A stretch of 64,000 nt of DNA from Duganella sp. CF458. GTDB lineage: Bacteria > Pseudomonadota > Gammaproteobacteria > Burkholderiales > Burkholderiaceae_D. Every line of letters starts with the position of its first letter. Position 1 is the stretch's first letter. Under the pieces are notes generated by a model. The model made no database searches. It was not told where the DNA came from and was given only the letters and a program-made list of their open reading frames with translations. The DNA is taken from assembly GCF_900113115.1 (NCBI RefSeq), contig NZ_FOOF01000001.1, positions 124,001-188,000 on the forward strand, read 5' to 3'. Both the position numbers and the translations under genes were made by a program. Positions 46,344 to 53,841 of this stretch are shown here, piece by piece.

Positions 46344-47839
46344 GGCCTGGCCTCCGGCTGGCGATAGCGCGTCGTCTTGTCCCATTCCAGGCTGCGCCTG
46401 AACAGCCCGTCGAACAGCACCTGCCGGAAGGTGGCAATCGTGATGGATAGCAGGCTGACCAGGAAGCCGAAGTAATTCAGCGGCATCAGGCGGATACGTT
46501 CGCGGCTGCCATCCAGGTAGACTGCGGCGCCGATCTCGAAGAACGCGGCGAAGTTGCCCAGCGCGCTGTATGACATCAGGCAGAACAGGGCCAGCACGCC
46601 CGTCAGCCAGTGATTGGCGTCGAAATAGAACAAGATGATGGCCAGTACCCAGCCGGCCAGCAGGATCGGCGACATGGCGAAAACGCCCAGCAGCAGCATG
46701 CCATCGAGCTTCTCGCGCAGCGATACCTTGTTGCTGGCCATCAGGGCGCCCGCATAGCGGAAGGCTGCCTGGTTGTGCCCCTTCGACCAGCGCATGATCT
46801 GGCGCACCCGCACCGGCCAGGTCTCCGGCACTTCCTCGTAACATTCGGAGCGGTTCTGGTAGGCGGTCTTCCAGCCGCTTAACAGCAAGCGGTAAGTCAG
46901 GTCGGTGTCTTCGGCCAGCGCGTCGTCGTGCCAGCCGCCGATCGCTTCCAGCGCTACGCGCCGCACGCCGCCAACGGTACCGCCGTACTGCGGCACCAGC
47001 GACAGGTTCATGCGTGCCTGCTGGTCCACCTGGTAGCCGCCGGAGCGTTCCATGTCCAGCAGCCGGGTCAGCAGGTTGCTGCCCGTATTCAGCGGCACCA
47101 CGCGGCCCATCACGGCGCCCACTTCCGGATCGAAGAATGGCGCCACCAGCTGGCGCAGCAGGCCGCGCCCCGGCACATAATCGGCATCGAACACGATCAG
47201 GATGTCGCTGTCCACCTGTGCTGTCGCATCTTTCAGCGCGGCAGCCTTGCCCGGCTTGCCCCCGCTGCGGTGGAACGGCGTAATGCGGCCGGGATGGGCT
47301 GCGCAGATCTCGTCGATGATGCGGCGCGTGTCGTCGGTCGAGCGGTCGTTGACCGGCATGATGCGCAGGCGATCGCGCGGGTAGTCCACTTCCAGCAGGG
47401 CGCGCAAGGAATCGGCGATCACGGCCTGCTCGTTATGCGCAGCTACCAGCACCGTCACGCTCGGCCAGTTACCGCTATCAACGTCCAGGTAGGGATGGCG
47501 CTGCGCGCCGTACAGGCGGTTGAAGGTGAAGTAATAGTGCCGCACGGTGTATACCAGCACCAGCACGATCACGGCCCACAGCAGGTAGAGCATGACGGTC
47601 AAGGTGCGGGACGACAGGACCTGCTGGTGGCGCGAACGGACCTGGTCGTGGATGCCGAGCCAGTTGCCGTTTTCGGCTTTGCGGTGCAAGGCTGATGTGG
47701 GATCGAGGCTGAAGGCCGGCGCGGCGGCTTCCGCCGCGGGCGCCGCAGGAGCCGGAGCGGCCAGGGCCAGCGACAGGGACAGCCACCATCCGGCAAACAG
47801 CGCGAGGATTTGCAGGGTGAAACGGTGGCGTTCTGTCAT
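46340..47839 (-). CDS. Processive GT2 glycosyltransferase (BcsA/PgaC/YaiP-like)
   Basis: A 499-residue inner-membrane glycosyltransferase. An N-terminal signal-like helix and an Ala/Pro-rich linker are followed by a membrane helix at about 80-98, the GT-A domain (VLVAAHNEQAV; Asp165 in VNDRSTDD; Asp218-x-Asp220 in VFDADYV; EDTDLTYRLL) and the processive-enzyme motif QIMRW, then four or more C-terminal helices. This set is that of cellulose, hyaluronan and PNAG synthases. With a UDP-GlcNAc 2-epimerase two genes downstream, an amino-sugar homopolymer or copolymer is the likely product. No PilZ domain is visible. Confidence 0.9.
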   Translation of the reverse strand: MTERHRFTLQILALFAGWWLSLSLALAAPAPAAPAAEAAAPAFSLDPTSALHRKAENGNWLGIHDQVRSRHQQVLSSRTLTVMLYLLWAVIVLVLVYTVRHYYFTFNRLYGAQRHPYLDVDSGNWPSVTVLVAAHNEQAVIADSLRALLEVDYPRDRLRIMPVNDRSTDDTRRIIDEICAAHPGRITPFHRSGGKPGKAAALKDATAQVDSDILIVFDADYVPGRGLLRQLVAPFFDPEVGAVMGRVVPLNTGSNLLTRLLDMERSGGYQVDQQARMNLSLVPQYGGTVGGVRRVALEAIGGWHDDALAEDTDLTYRLLLSGWKTAYQNRSECYEEVPETWPVRVRQIMRWSKGHNQAAFRYAGALMASNKVSLREKLDGMLLLGVFAMSPILLAGWVLAIILFYFDANHWLTGVLALFCLMSYSALGNFAAFFEIGAAVYLDGSRERIRLMPLNYFGFLVSLLSITIATFRQVLFDGLFRRSLEWDKTTRYRQPEARP

Positions 47840-47891
47840 CGGTTCAGCCTCCGCCGCTCAGTGGAATTGGTCGATGGGACATTCTAGCAAA

Positions 47892-48713
47892 TCAATTTTC
47901 AGTTCGGTCAACCGTGACGGCCGGCACTGCCGGCGAGAACGGTGCGGCCAGTTGTCCACCCAGATGGTTGGAGACCGGTGTATCGCTGCCATATTCCGCC
48001 GGCCAGCCCGGCGGCAGGTGATGGGTGCCGAAAATCCGGTCCAGCACCGGCAGCATGGCGGCAAAATTGCGGTCGACATGGTCATGGCGCGTATGGTGCC
48101 AATGGTGGAAGGCCGGCGTCGACAGCAGCCACTCCAACGGTCCCAGGCGCACGCGCAGATTGGCGTGGATGAAAAAGCCCCACACGCTGCCAACCAAGAT
48201 CACCGCCACCGGCGTGGCGCTGCCGGCCACGCCCGGTCCTGCCAGGCCAAGCACATACAGGGGCAGCAGGCTGCACAGCCGTGTGAACAGCAGGTCGACC
48301 GGATGGGCGCGCGTGTTGGTCAGGAAGTAGACGTGGGCAGCGCTATGGTGCACGGCGTGGAAGCGCCACAACGGCGGCCAGCGGTGCGCCAGGCGGTGGG
48401 CCCAGTAGGCGCCGAGGTCGCCGACCAGCAGTGCCAACAGCAGACGCTGCCCTAGTGGCAAGGCCGCCAGCGTTTCCGGAACGGCGGTGGGAATCAAGGC
48501 GCGTGACAGCTGCGCGGCGAGCGCCAGCGGCACTGCCAGCACCAGCATCGGCAGCAGGCTATTGGCGAAATAATAGAACAGGTCCGGCCAGCGCTGGCGC
48601 TCACCCGGCTGCGCTTGGCGCACAGCGAAATAGCGCTCCAGCGGCAGGAAGATGGCGCACAGCACGCACAGCCATACTACGAGTCGCAAAAGCTGTTCGG
48701 CCATGGCTGTCAC
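47892..48713 (-). CDS. Sterol desaturase/fatty acid hydroxylase superfamily protein
   Basis: A 273-residue di-iron membrane oxygenase-like protein. The histidine clusters AHRLAHRW, FHAVHHSAAH and HWHHTRHDH match the HxxxH, HxxHH and HxxHH set, between hydrophobic segments at the N-terminus and at about 60-130. Substrates in the family range from sterols to fatty acids and carotenoids. It is 52 bases before the GT2 gene and in the same direction, so it may be the first gene of the envelope operon or separate from it. Confidence 0.85.
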   Translation of the reverse strand: MTAMAEQLLRLVVWLCVLCAIFLPLERYFAVRQAQPGERQRWPDLFYYFANSLLPMLVLAVPLALAAQLSRALIPTAVPETLAALPLGQRLLLALLVGDLGAYWAHRLAHRWPPLWRFHAVHHSAAHVYFLTNTRAHPVDLLFTRLCSLLPLYVLGLAGPGVAGSATPVAVILVGSVWGFFIHANLRVRLGPLEWLLSTPAFHHWHHTRHDHVDRNFAAMLPVLDRIFGTHHLPPGWPAEYGSDTPVSNHLGGQLAAPFSPAVPAVTVDRTEN

Positions 48714-48727
48714 GGCAGGGCTTCAGC

Positions 48728-49513
48728 TCAAGGCTGGCGACGGCGGCGCAACGCCACTGCCAGCAGGCCCAGTCCGGTCAGCATGGTCAGCAGGCTGGCA
48801 GGCTCAGGCACTTCCGCTGGCGGCGAGCCGTCGTCCGGCGTATTGATGGCAAACAGCGAAACGCCGTCCAGCAGGGAAAACGGCGGATGGCCTTCCGGCG
48901 TTCCGGCGGCCAGGAAGGACAGCAGGCTACCGCCGGACTTGGCGGTAAAAGTGAACGCTTCCTGCATCCAGCCGCTCGAAGCGTGGCTCTGGTTATTGTA
49001 AGCAGCGGTTTCGAAGGTATTACCGTCGATGCTCACGCTCCACTTTTCACTGGTCTCGCCGTGGAAGCCCCACTGCTGGGCAGCCGCCCATTCGAACTTC
49101 AGCATATAGGTGGTGCCGATCACCAGGTTGTTGATCGCCTGCTGGATCGGGACCACCCCATACGCACCGTCGGCGGCGAGGAAATTGCCGCCGTTGGCGC
49201 TGTGCGCCAGCGCGTTGGCGCCGCCGTTATTGGCACCCCACAGCGTCAGGGGGATGTCATTCTCGCTGCCGAACCAGGTGACGGCACCGGTGGTGTCGGC
49301 GGTGCCGGAAGCGAACACAAAATTGTAGCCGCCAGGCGAAGTCCAGCCCGAGACGGCAGTATTGAAATCCACCTGTCCATTGCCATTGGAAGTCAGCTCA
49401 AAGCCGCCGTTCTGTATCAGGTTAACCGGACCGGCCAGTACCGACGAAGCCAGCATGCAGGCTGCAAATGCCATAACGCAACGCGAAGCTCTACTCAACA
49501 CTGAGTTTTTCAT
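48728..49513 (-). CDS. PEP-CTERM secreted protein
   Basis: A 261-residue protein with a signal peptide (cleaved after SSVLA) and the sorting tail VPEPASLLTMLTGLGLLAVA followed by LRRRRQP, the PEP-CTERM signal recognised by exosortase for cleavage and surface anchoring. The mature part (VNLIQNGGFELTSNGNGQVD; WTSPGG; WFGSENDIPL) looks like the carbohydrate-binding jelly-roll seen in many such proteins. An AAGGAAG site precedes the ATG, and a sigma-54 promoter lies 39 bases upstream. PEP-CTERM proteins are usually tied to exopolysaccharide production and biofilm or floc formation. Confidence 0.9.
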   Translation of the reverse strand: MKNSVLSRASRCVMAFAACMLASSVLAGPVNLIQNGGFELTSNGNGQVDFNTAVSGWTSPGGYNFVFASGTADTTGAVTWFGSENDIPLTLWGANNGGANALAHSANGGNFLAADGAYGVVPIQQAINNLVIGTTYMLKFEWAAAQQWGFHGETSEKWSVSIDGNTFETAAYNNQSHASSGWMQEAFTFTAKSGGSLLSFLAAGTPEGHPPFSLLDGVSLFAINTPDDGSPPAEVPEPASLLTMLTGLGLLAVALRRRRQP

Positions 49514-49551
49514 AATTCTTCCTTGAAATTCAAATGTCCTGACGGAACATA

Positions 49552-49567
49552 AGCAAGAATTATGCCA
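49552..49567 (-). promoter_or_regulatory. Sigma-54 promoter of the PEP-CTERM gene
   Basis: On the minus strand TGGCATAATTCTTGCT has GG and GC elements with the exact -24/-12 spacing (TGGCAT-N5-TTGC). The predicted start site is near 49542, leaving a leader of about 29 bases with a good ribosome site. Sigma-54 promoters with PrsR-type activation are known for many PEP-CTERM genes. Confidence 0.75.
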
Positions 49568-49684
49568 AATTCAATAACTCATCAGTAAACTATTGAGCGC
49601 AATGAAGATTCTCTATGGAAACACTCATTATTTGAATGCCAAATGAATTGAGTGTAAAGAAATTCGACATTGACTATCTGAAGT

Positions 49685-49813
49685 TCAGCGGTAATAAGCT
49701 TCACTGGCAAAGGTGATGAGACCGATCAGGGCCACGGCACTCAGCAGGACAATCAGCAGTCGTCCAAATTTCGGGGTGCCGTCGTCTTCGGCCGGGCGTT
49801 TCTGGTCGGTCAT
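49685..49813 (-). CDS. 42-residue single-pass membrane protein
   Basis: The minus strand from an ATG at 49813 reads MTDQKRPAEDDGTPKFGRLL, then a hydrophobic helix (IVLLSAVALIGLITFASEA) and YYR before the stop. It lies 6 bases after the quinone oxidoreductase stop in the same direction, with a GAGTGACC-like leader. Charged cytoplasmic N-terminus and one helix fit a small membrane protein. I recognise no family; the open frame, composition and operon position support that it is real. Confidence 0.55.
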   Translation of the reverse strand: MTDQKRPAEDDGTPKFGRLLIVLLSAVALIGLITFASEAYYR

Positions 49814-49819
49814 GGTCAC

Positions 49820-50794
49820 TCAAGGCAGTAGGATGGTGGAGCCGGTGGTGCGGCGCGCCTCGAGGTCGCGGTGCGCCTGCCCCACATCGGCCAGATTATA
49901 CCGCTGCTTGATCTCGATCTTGACGTCGCCGCGCGCCACCACGTCGAACAGCGATTGCGCACAGGCCTCAAGGTCTGCGCGCGTTGCGGTGTAATTGCCG
50001 AGCGCTGGACGGGTCAGGTACAGCGATCCGCGCGAAGCCAGTTCGCCCAGCGAGAAATTGGCCACCGGCCCGGAGGCATTGCCGAAGCTGACCATCATGC
50101 CGCGCGCTTGCAGGCAGTCGAGTGATCCGATGAAGGTATCCTTGCCGATCGAATCGAACACGGTGGAGACGCCTTTGCCGCCGGTGACCTCGCGTACCCG
50201 TTCGGTGAAGTTCTCCTTGTTGTAGTTGATCGCATGGGTCGCGCCATGCTGCAGCGCCAGCGCCACCTTCTCGTCGGAACCGGCGGTGCCGATCAGGTTC
50301 ACGCCCAGGGCACGCGCCCACTGGCATGCGATCAGGCCCACGCCGCCGGCGGCCGCATGGAACAGGATGGTGTCGCCGGCCTTGACCGGCGCTGCGCTAT
50401 GGAACAGGTACTGCACCGTCATCCCCTGCAGCATCATGGCGGCAGCCGTGTCGCTGCCGATGGCGTCCGGCAGCTTGACCAGCAGGCTGGCGGGCATATT
50501 GCGCGCCTGTGCATAGGCGCCGTTCGGACGGCCGGCGTAGGCCACGCGATCGCCCACCCGCACATCGCTCACACCCTCGCCCACCGCCTCCACCACGCCA
50601 GCGCCTTCCTGGCCCAAGCCACCCGGCAGCGGCTGCGGGTACAGGCCGGTGCGGAAGTACACATCGATAAAGTTAAGGCCGATCGCCTCGTGCCGCACGG
50701 TCGCCTCGCCGGGGCCTGGCGCCCCGACTTCGAGGTCGACGTATTCCATCACTTCCGGCCCGCCGCTGCGGGACATGCGTATCGCCTTAACCAT
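49820..50794 (-). CDS. qor: NADPH:quinone oxidoreductase (zeta-crystallin-like)
   Basis: A 324-residue medium-chain reductase without the zinc ligands of alcohol dehydrogenases. It shows HEAIGLNFIDVYFRTGLYP, GQEGAGVVEAVGEGV, the nucleotide-binding HAAAGGVGLIACQWA and a C-terminal YNLADVGQAHRDLEAR segment, all as in Qor. It reduces quinones with NADPH in the cytoplasm. The hydrolase gene ends 10 bases upstream, and the 42-residue protein follows after 6 bases. Confidence 0.93.
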   Translation of the reverse strand: MVKAIRMSRSGGPEVMEYVDLEVGAPGPGEATVRHEAIGLNFIDVYFRTGLYPQPLPGGLGQEGAGVVEAVGEGVSDVRVGDRVAYAGRPNGAYAQARNMPASLLVKLPDAIGSDTAAAMMLQGMTVQYLFHSAAPVKAGDTILFHAAAGGVGLIACQWARALGVNLIGTAGSDEKVALALQHGATHAINYNKENFTERVREVTGGKGVSTVFDSIGKDTFIGSLDCLQARGMMVSFGNASGPVANFSLGELASRGSLYLTRPALGNYTATRADLEACAQSLFDVVARGDVKIEIKQRYNLADVGQAHRDLEARRTTGSTILLP

Positions 50795-50804
50795 TCCATA
50801 CTCC

Positions 50805-52379
50805 TTAGTGTGTGATGAAGCCGCGCTCGCGCAGCCATTGCGTCATGCGTGGATAGTGCTCGCGCGCCCAGTGCGTGGAGTTGATATAGGCGCTGCCGCC
50901 GTCAACATCGGTTTCCCACAAGCCGTGCGCCGCACGCGGCAACATCCATATCTGGTGATCCTTGTGCCCGTTCGCATCGAGCGTTTGCTGGAACAGTTTG
51001 GCGCTCTTATGCACCGGCACGAAGGCATCTTTCTCGCCGAGTATATACACCACGGGTGCCTTCAGCTTCTTCAGGTCCGGCAGCGGGTCGTAGCTGTAGA
51101 AGGCCGTGCTGGTTTCGCTCGGCTTCTCCTTCAATGTATCGGGCACGATTTCGACCTGGCTGGCCCAGCGCGCGGTTTCGCCGGCACGGGCCGCGGCCAG
51201 CAACTCCGCGCGGTTGGCGCCACGGCTGGTCACCCAGCGCATCAGCTTTTCCTGGTAGGCGGCGCCGGCCGTCACCTCTTCTTCGCTGAATCCTTGCGCG
51301 CGCAGGGAATTTTCGATGCGATAGACCTCCTGCTCGGCCGGCGGCACGGCCGACGCGGCTTGTGCGATCACGAAGGCGACTTTCTGCGAACGGATCGCCG
51401 CCAGCGGCGCCAGCCAGCCGCCCTGGCTATGCCCCCAGGCGCCGATGGCATCGGCCTTGATGTCGCTGCGCTTGCCGAGCAGCTCGATGCCTGCGATGGC
51501 ATCGTCGGCCAGTTGCTCCATGGTGGCCTTATTGAATTCGCCACTGGATTTGCCGACGCCGCGCTTGTCGTACATCAGCGCGGCCATGCCATGGGCTGCG
51601 AAGTAATAGGCCTGCAGTGCATAGGCGCCGCGCGGTGCGGGGCTGGACATCTGCGTCAGCACGATGGCCGGGAATGGTCCCTTCCCTTCCGGCAGCACCA
51701 GGGTGCCGGACAGGGTGACGTCGCCATTCCTGAACGTGACTTCTTCGGAGCGGAACTGCAGGCGGCGGCCGGTTTCCTTCTTGCCGGCCTGCTGCCATAC
51801 CACCTTGTCGCCATCGAAGCGCATGGTGGTTTCGCGCACGGCGGGATTCAGGTTGCCGGCGCCGGCGTAATACACGTTCGGGCTTTCGGCGAACATGGAG
51901 GCGTAGCGGCCGCTGCTCATATCGCTGTAGAACATTTGCGGGAAATCGCCCCACTCCGACAGCACCACGACGCGCTTGCCGGGGAATTCATAGGCGCCCA
52001 GCAGCGGCTGGTGGCGTGCAGGATCGTCGGCCAGGGTGCGGCGGAAGGCAAATCTTCCGTCTTTCCCGTTCAGGCTTACCTTGCCGGACAACAGCCCGTC
52101 TTGCAGCTTGCCGTCGAATTGCAGCACTCCGTCCGGCCCCGGCAGGGCGAAGTGCACATGGCTGCCGCGCCGGGCAACCGCATCCAGCGCCAGGCCTTTC
52201 TTCTCGAAGGCGGGAATGTCCACCGTGGCCTTGCCATCGGCGCCAAAATGCGGCCGCAGGAAGTTGGCGTCGTTGCCGACACCGTACGTGCCGACCCAAT
52301 GCCCGGCAAGCCCCGGCGCCGCGGCGTGCGCAGCAGAGGCAATAGCCAATACGGCAATGCCGCCCAGGATGGTTTTCAT
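50805..52379 (-). CDS. Secreted alpha/beta hydrolase, dienelactone hydrolase/peptidase-like
   Basis: A 524-residue secreted hydrolase: signal MKTILGGIAVLAIASAAHA, an N-terminal beta-rich domain (GLAGHWVGTYGVGNDANFLR up to about 220), and a C-terminal alpha/beta-hydrolase domain with YDKRGVGKSSG, the nucleophile WGHSQGGWLAPL, LGEKDAFVPV with the Asp, and PRAAHGLWE with the His. I start at the ATG at 52379, which begins a signal peptide; the frame runs upstream into the mgsA region and is not used there. Substrate unknown. Confidence 0.85.
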   Translation of the reverse strand: MKTILGGIAVLAIASAAHAAAPGLAGHWVGTYGVGNDANFLRPHFGADGKATVDIPAFEKKGLALDAVARRGSHVHFALPGPDGVLQFDGKLQDGLLSGKVSLNGKDGRFAFRRTLADDPARHQPLLGAYEFPGKRVVVLSEWGDFPQMFYSDMSSGRYASMFAESPNVYYAGAGNLNPAVRETTMRFDGDKVVWQQAGKKETGRRLQFRSEEVTFRNGDVTLSGTLVLPEGKGPFPAIVLTQMSSPAPRGAYALQAYYFAAHGMAALMYDKRGVGKSSGEFNKATMEQLADDAIAGIELLGKRSDIKADAIGAWGHSQGGWLAPLAAIRSQKVAFVIAQAASAVPPAEQEVYRIENSLRAQGFSEEEVTAGAAYQEKLMRWVTSRGANRAELLAAARAGETARWASQVEIVPDTLKEKPSETSTAFYSYDPLPDLKKLKAPVVYILGEKDAFVPVHKSAKLFQQTLDANGHKDHQIWMLPRAAHGLWETDVDGGSAYINSTHWAREHYPRMTQWLRERGFITH

Positions 52380-52444
52380 ATGCAGTCTCCCCGATTCAGT
52401 CATGAGGGCGCTACATTGCCAGCGCGCGGGGCGCCGGCCAACAA

Positions 52445-52843
52445 TCATGCGACAGGCTGCGATTTTGCGGCAGCAGCCTGCAATTGGGACAGTACCAGGT
52501 GGGCAGTCGCCAGGTTGGTAGCGCAAGCAACGTTGTGCACGTCGCAGGCACGCACCAGCGCATTGATATCCGGTTCGTGCGGCTGCGGTGTCATCGGGTC
52601 GCGCAGGAAGATGATGGCATCGATATGTCCGTCCACCAGCAAGGCGCCGATCTGCAGGTCGCCGCCCAGCGGGCCGGAATGCTTGCGCTCCAGCGCCAGG
52701 CCCACTTCGGCAATCAGGCGGCCGCCCGTGGTGCCGGTTGCGCACAATTTGCAGGTCCGCAGGAATGGCGCGTACTCGCGGGCCAGCGCGATCATGTCGT
52801 CTTTTTTCTTGTCGTGGGCAATCAGGGCAATGCGGGGCGTCAT
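52445..52843 (-). CDS. mgsA: Methylglyoxal synthase
   Basis: MgsA converts dihydroxyacetone phosphate to methylglyoxal and phosphate, a glycolytic bypass. The 132 residues include [14 protein letters not shown], the phosphate-binding [25 protein letters not shown], and [20 protein letters not shown] with its catalytic Asp and His, followed by CATNLATA. It is somewhat shorter than E. coli MgsA (152). Its ATG overlaps the EamA transporter stop as ATGA. Confidence 0.94.
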   Translation of the reverse strand: MTPRIALIAHDKKKDDMIALAREYAPFLRTCKLCATGTTGGRLIAEVGLALERKHSGPLGGDLQIGALLVDGHIDAIIFLRDPMTPQPHEPDINALVRACDVHNVACATNLATAHLVLSQLQAAAAKSQPVA

Positions 52844-53763
52844 GTCTCTTTACCTTTCACTTTCGACAGCAGGTAGATACCAGCCAGCACCAGGGCCGTC
52901 CCCGCCAGCTGCCAACTGGTGACGGGTTCGGACAGGATGACGGCGCCAAGGAATAGCGTGGAAACAGGACCGATCATACCCGCCAGCGAGGCAGGGCCCG
53001 CGCCGATGCGCTGCACGGCGCTCATGGTCATAAACACCGGCAGCACAGTGCACAGGATGCCGTTCACCAGCGACAGGCCATACACCTCCATCGGCTGCAG
53101 CAGCATCGCGGCAGGCCGCAGCAGGAAGAATTGGCCGATGCAGGCAGCGCTGGACACGCACATGGCATACGACACCAGGCGCAGCGCGCCAAGGCGCTTG
53201 ACCATTTCGCCGGAAGCCAGCAGGTACAAGGCATATGCCAGGGCGGAACCCAGCACCAGCAGCGAGCCGAGGGCCACATTGCTGCCGCCGTCGCGCAGGT
53301 CATGGAAGAACACCAGCACAATGCCGGCATACGCGGTCAGCAGCGAGAGCCACTGGCTGCGGCCGATATGCTTCTTCAGCCACAGCGCGGAGCCCAGCAG
53401 AACGAAGGTCGGCGTCAGGAACAGGATCAGGCGCTCCAGGCCGACGGTGATGAATTGCAGGCCGAGGAAATCGAGGTAGGAAGACAGGTAATAGCCGACC
53501 AGGCCCAGCCCGATCAGGCGCCAGGCGTCGGCGCGGCTCAAAGGCGGTTCGGTGCGCATCTTCCACAGCGCGATGGCGGCAAAGACAGGCAGGGAGAACA
53601 ACATGCGGAAGGCAATCACCGTGACGGCGTCAAGGTGATACCGGTACAGCAGCTTGGCCACGATGGCCTTGGTGGAAAACAGGACGGCACCGCCGATGGC
53701 AATGGCCAAGCCACCCAGGTAGGCGGCACGTTTGCCCTGCGGTTCCGATGTGGCTATTTCCAT
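52840..53763 (-). CDS. EamA/DMT-family transporter
   Basis: A 307-residue inner-membrane protein with ten predicted helices in two EamA repeats ([20 protein letters not shown] at the start; [20 protein letters not shown] beginning the second). Drug/metabolite transporters of this type export amino acids or other small metabolites; the substrate cannot be read from sequence. It is upstream of and overlaps mgsA. Confidence 0.85.
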   Translation of the reverse strand: MEIATSEPQGKRAAYLGGLAIAIGGAVLFSTKAIVAKLLYRYHLDAVTVIAFRMLFSLPVFAAIALWKMRTEPPLSRADAWRLIGLGLVGYYLSSYLDFLGLQFITVGLERLILFLTPTFVLLGSALWLKKHIGRSQWLSLLTAYAGIVLVFFHDLRDGGSNVALGSLLVLGSALAYALYLLASGEMVKRLGALRLVSYAMCVSSAACIGQFFLLRPAAMLLQPMEVYGLSLVNGILCTVLPVFMTMSAVQRIGAGPASLAGMIGPVSTLFLGAVILSEPVTSWQLAGTALVLAGIYLLSKVKGKET

Positions 53764-53807
53764 GCCACCATTGTAGCGGCAAGCCGCCAGGCTTGCTGGC
53801 GGCCGCT

Positions 53808-53833
53808 AAAAAGGCGGGCAGGCGCCCGCCTTT
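53808..53833 (-). terminator. Intrinsic terminator of the phoD-like gene
   Basis: On the minus strand AAAGGCGGGC and GCCCGCCTTT pair around CCT, followed by a run of five T. It begins 9 bases after the phosphatase stop. The stem is strong and on the right strand. Confidence 0.85.
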
Positions 53834-53841
53834 GCCTCTGC

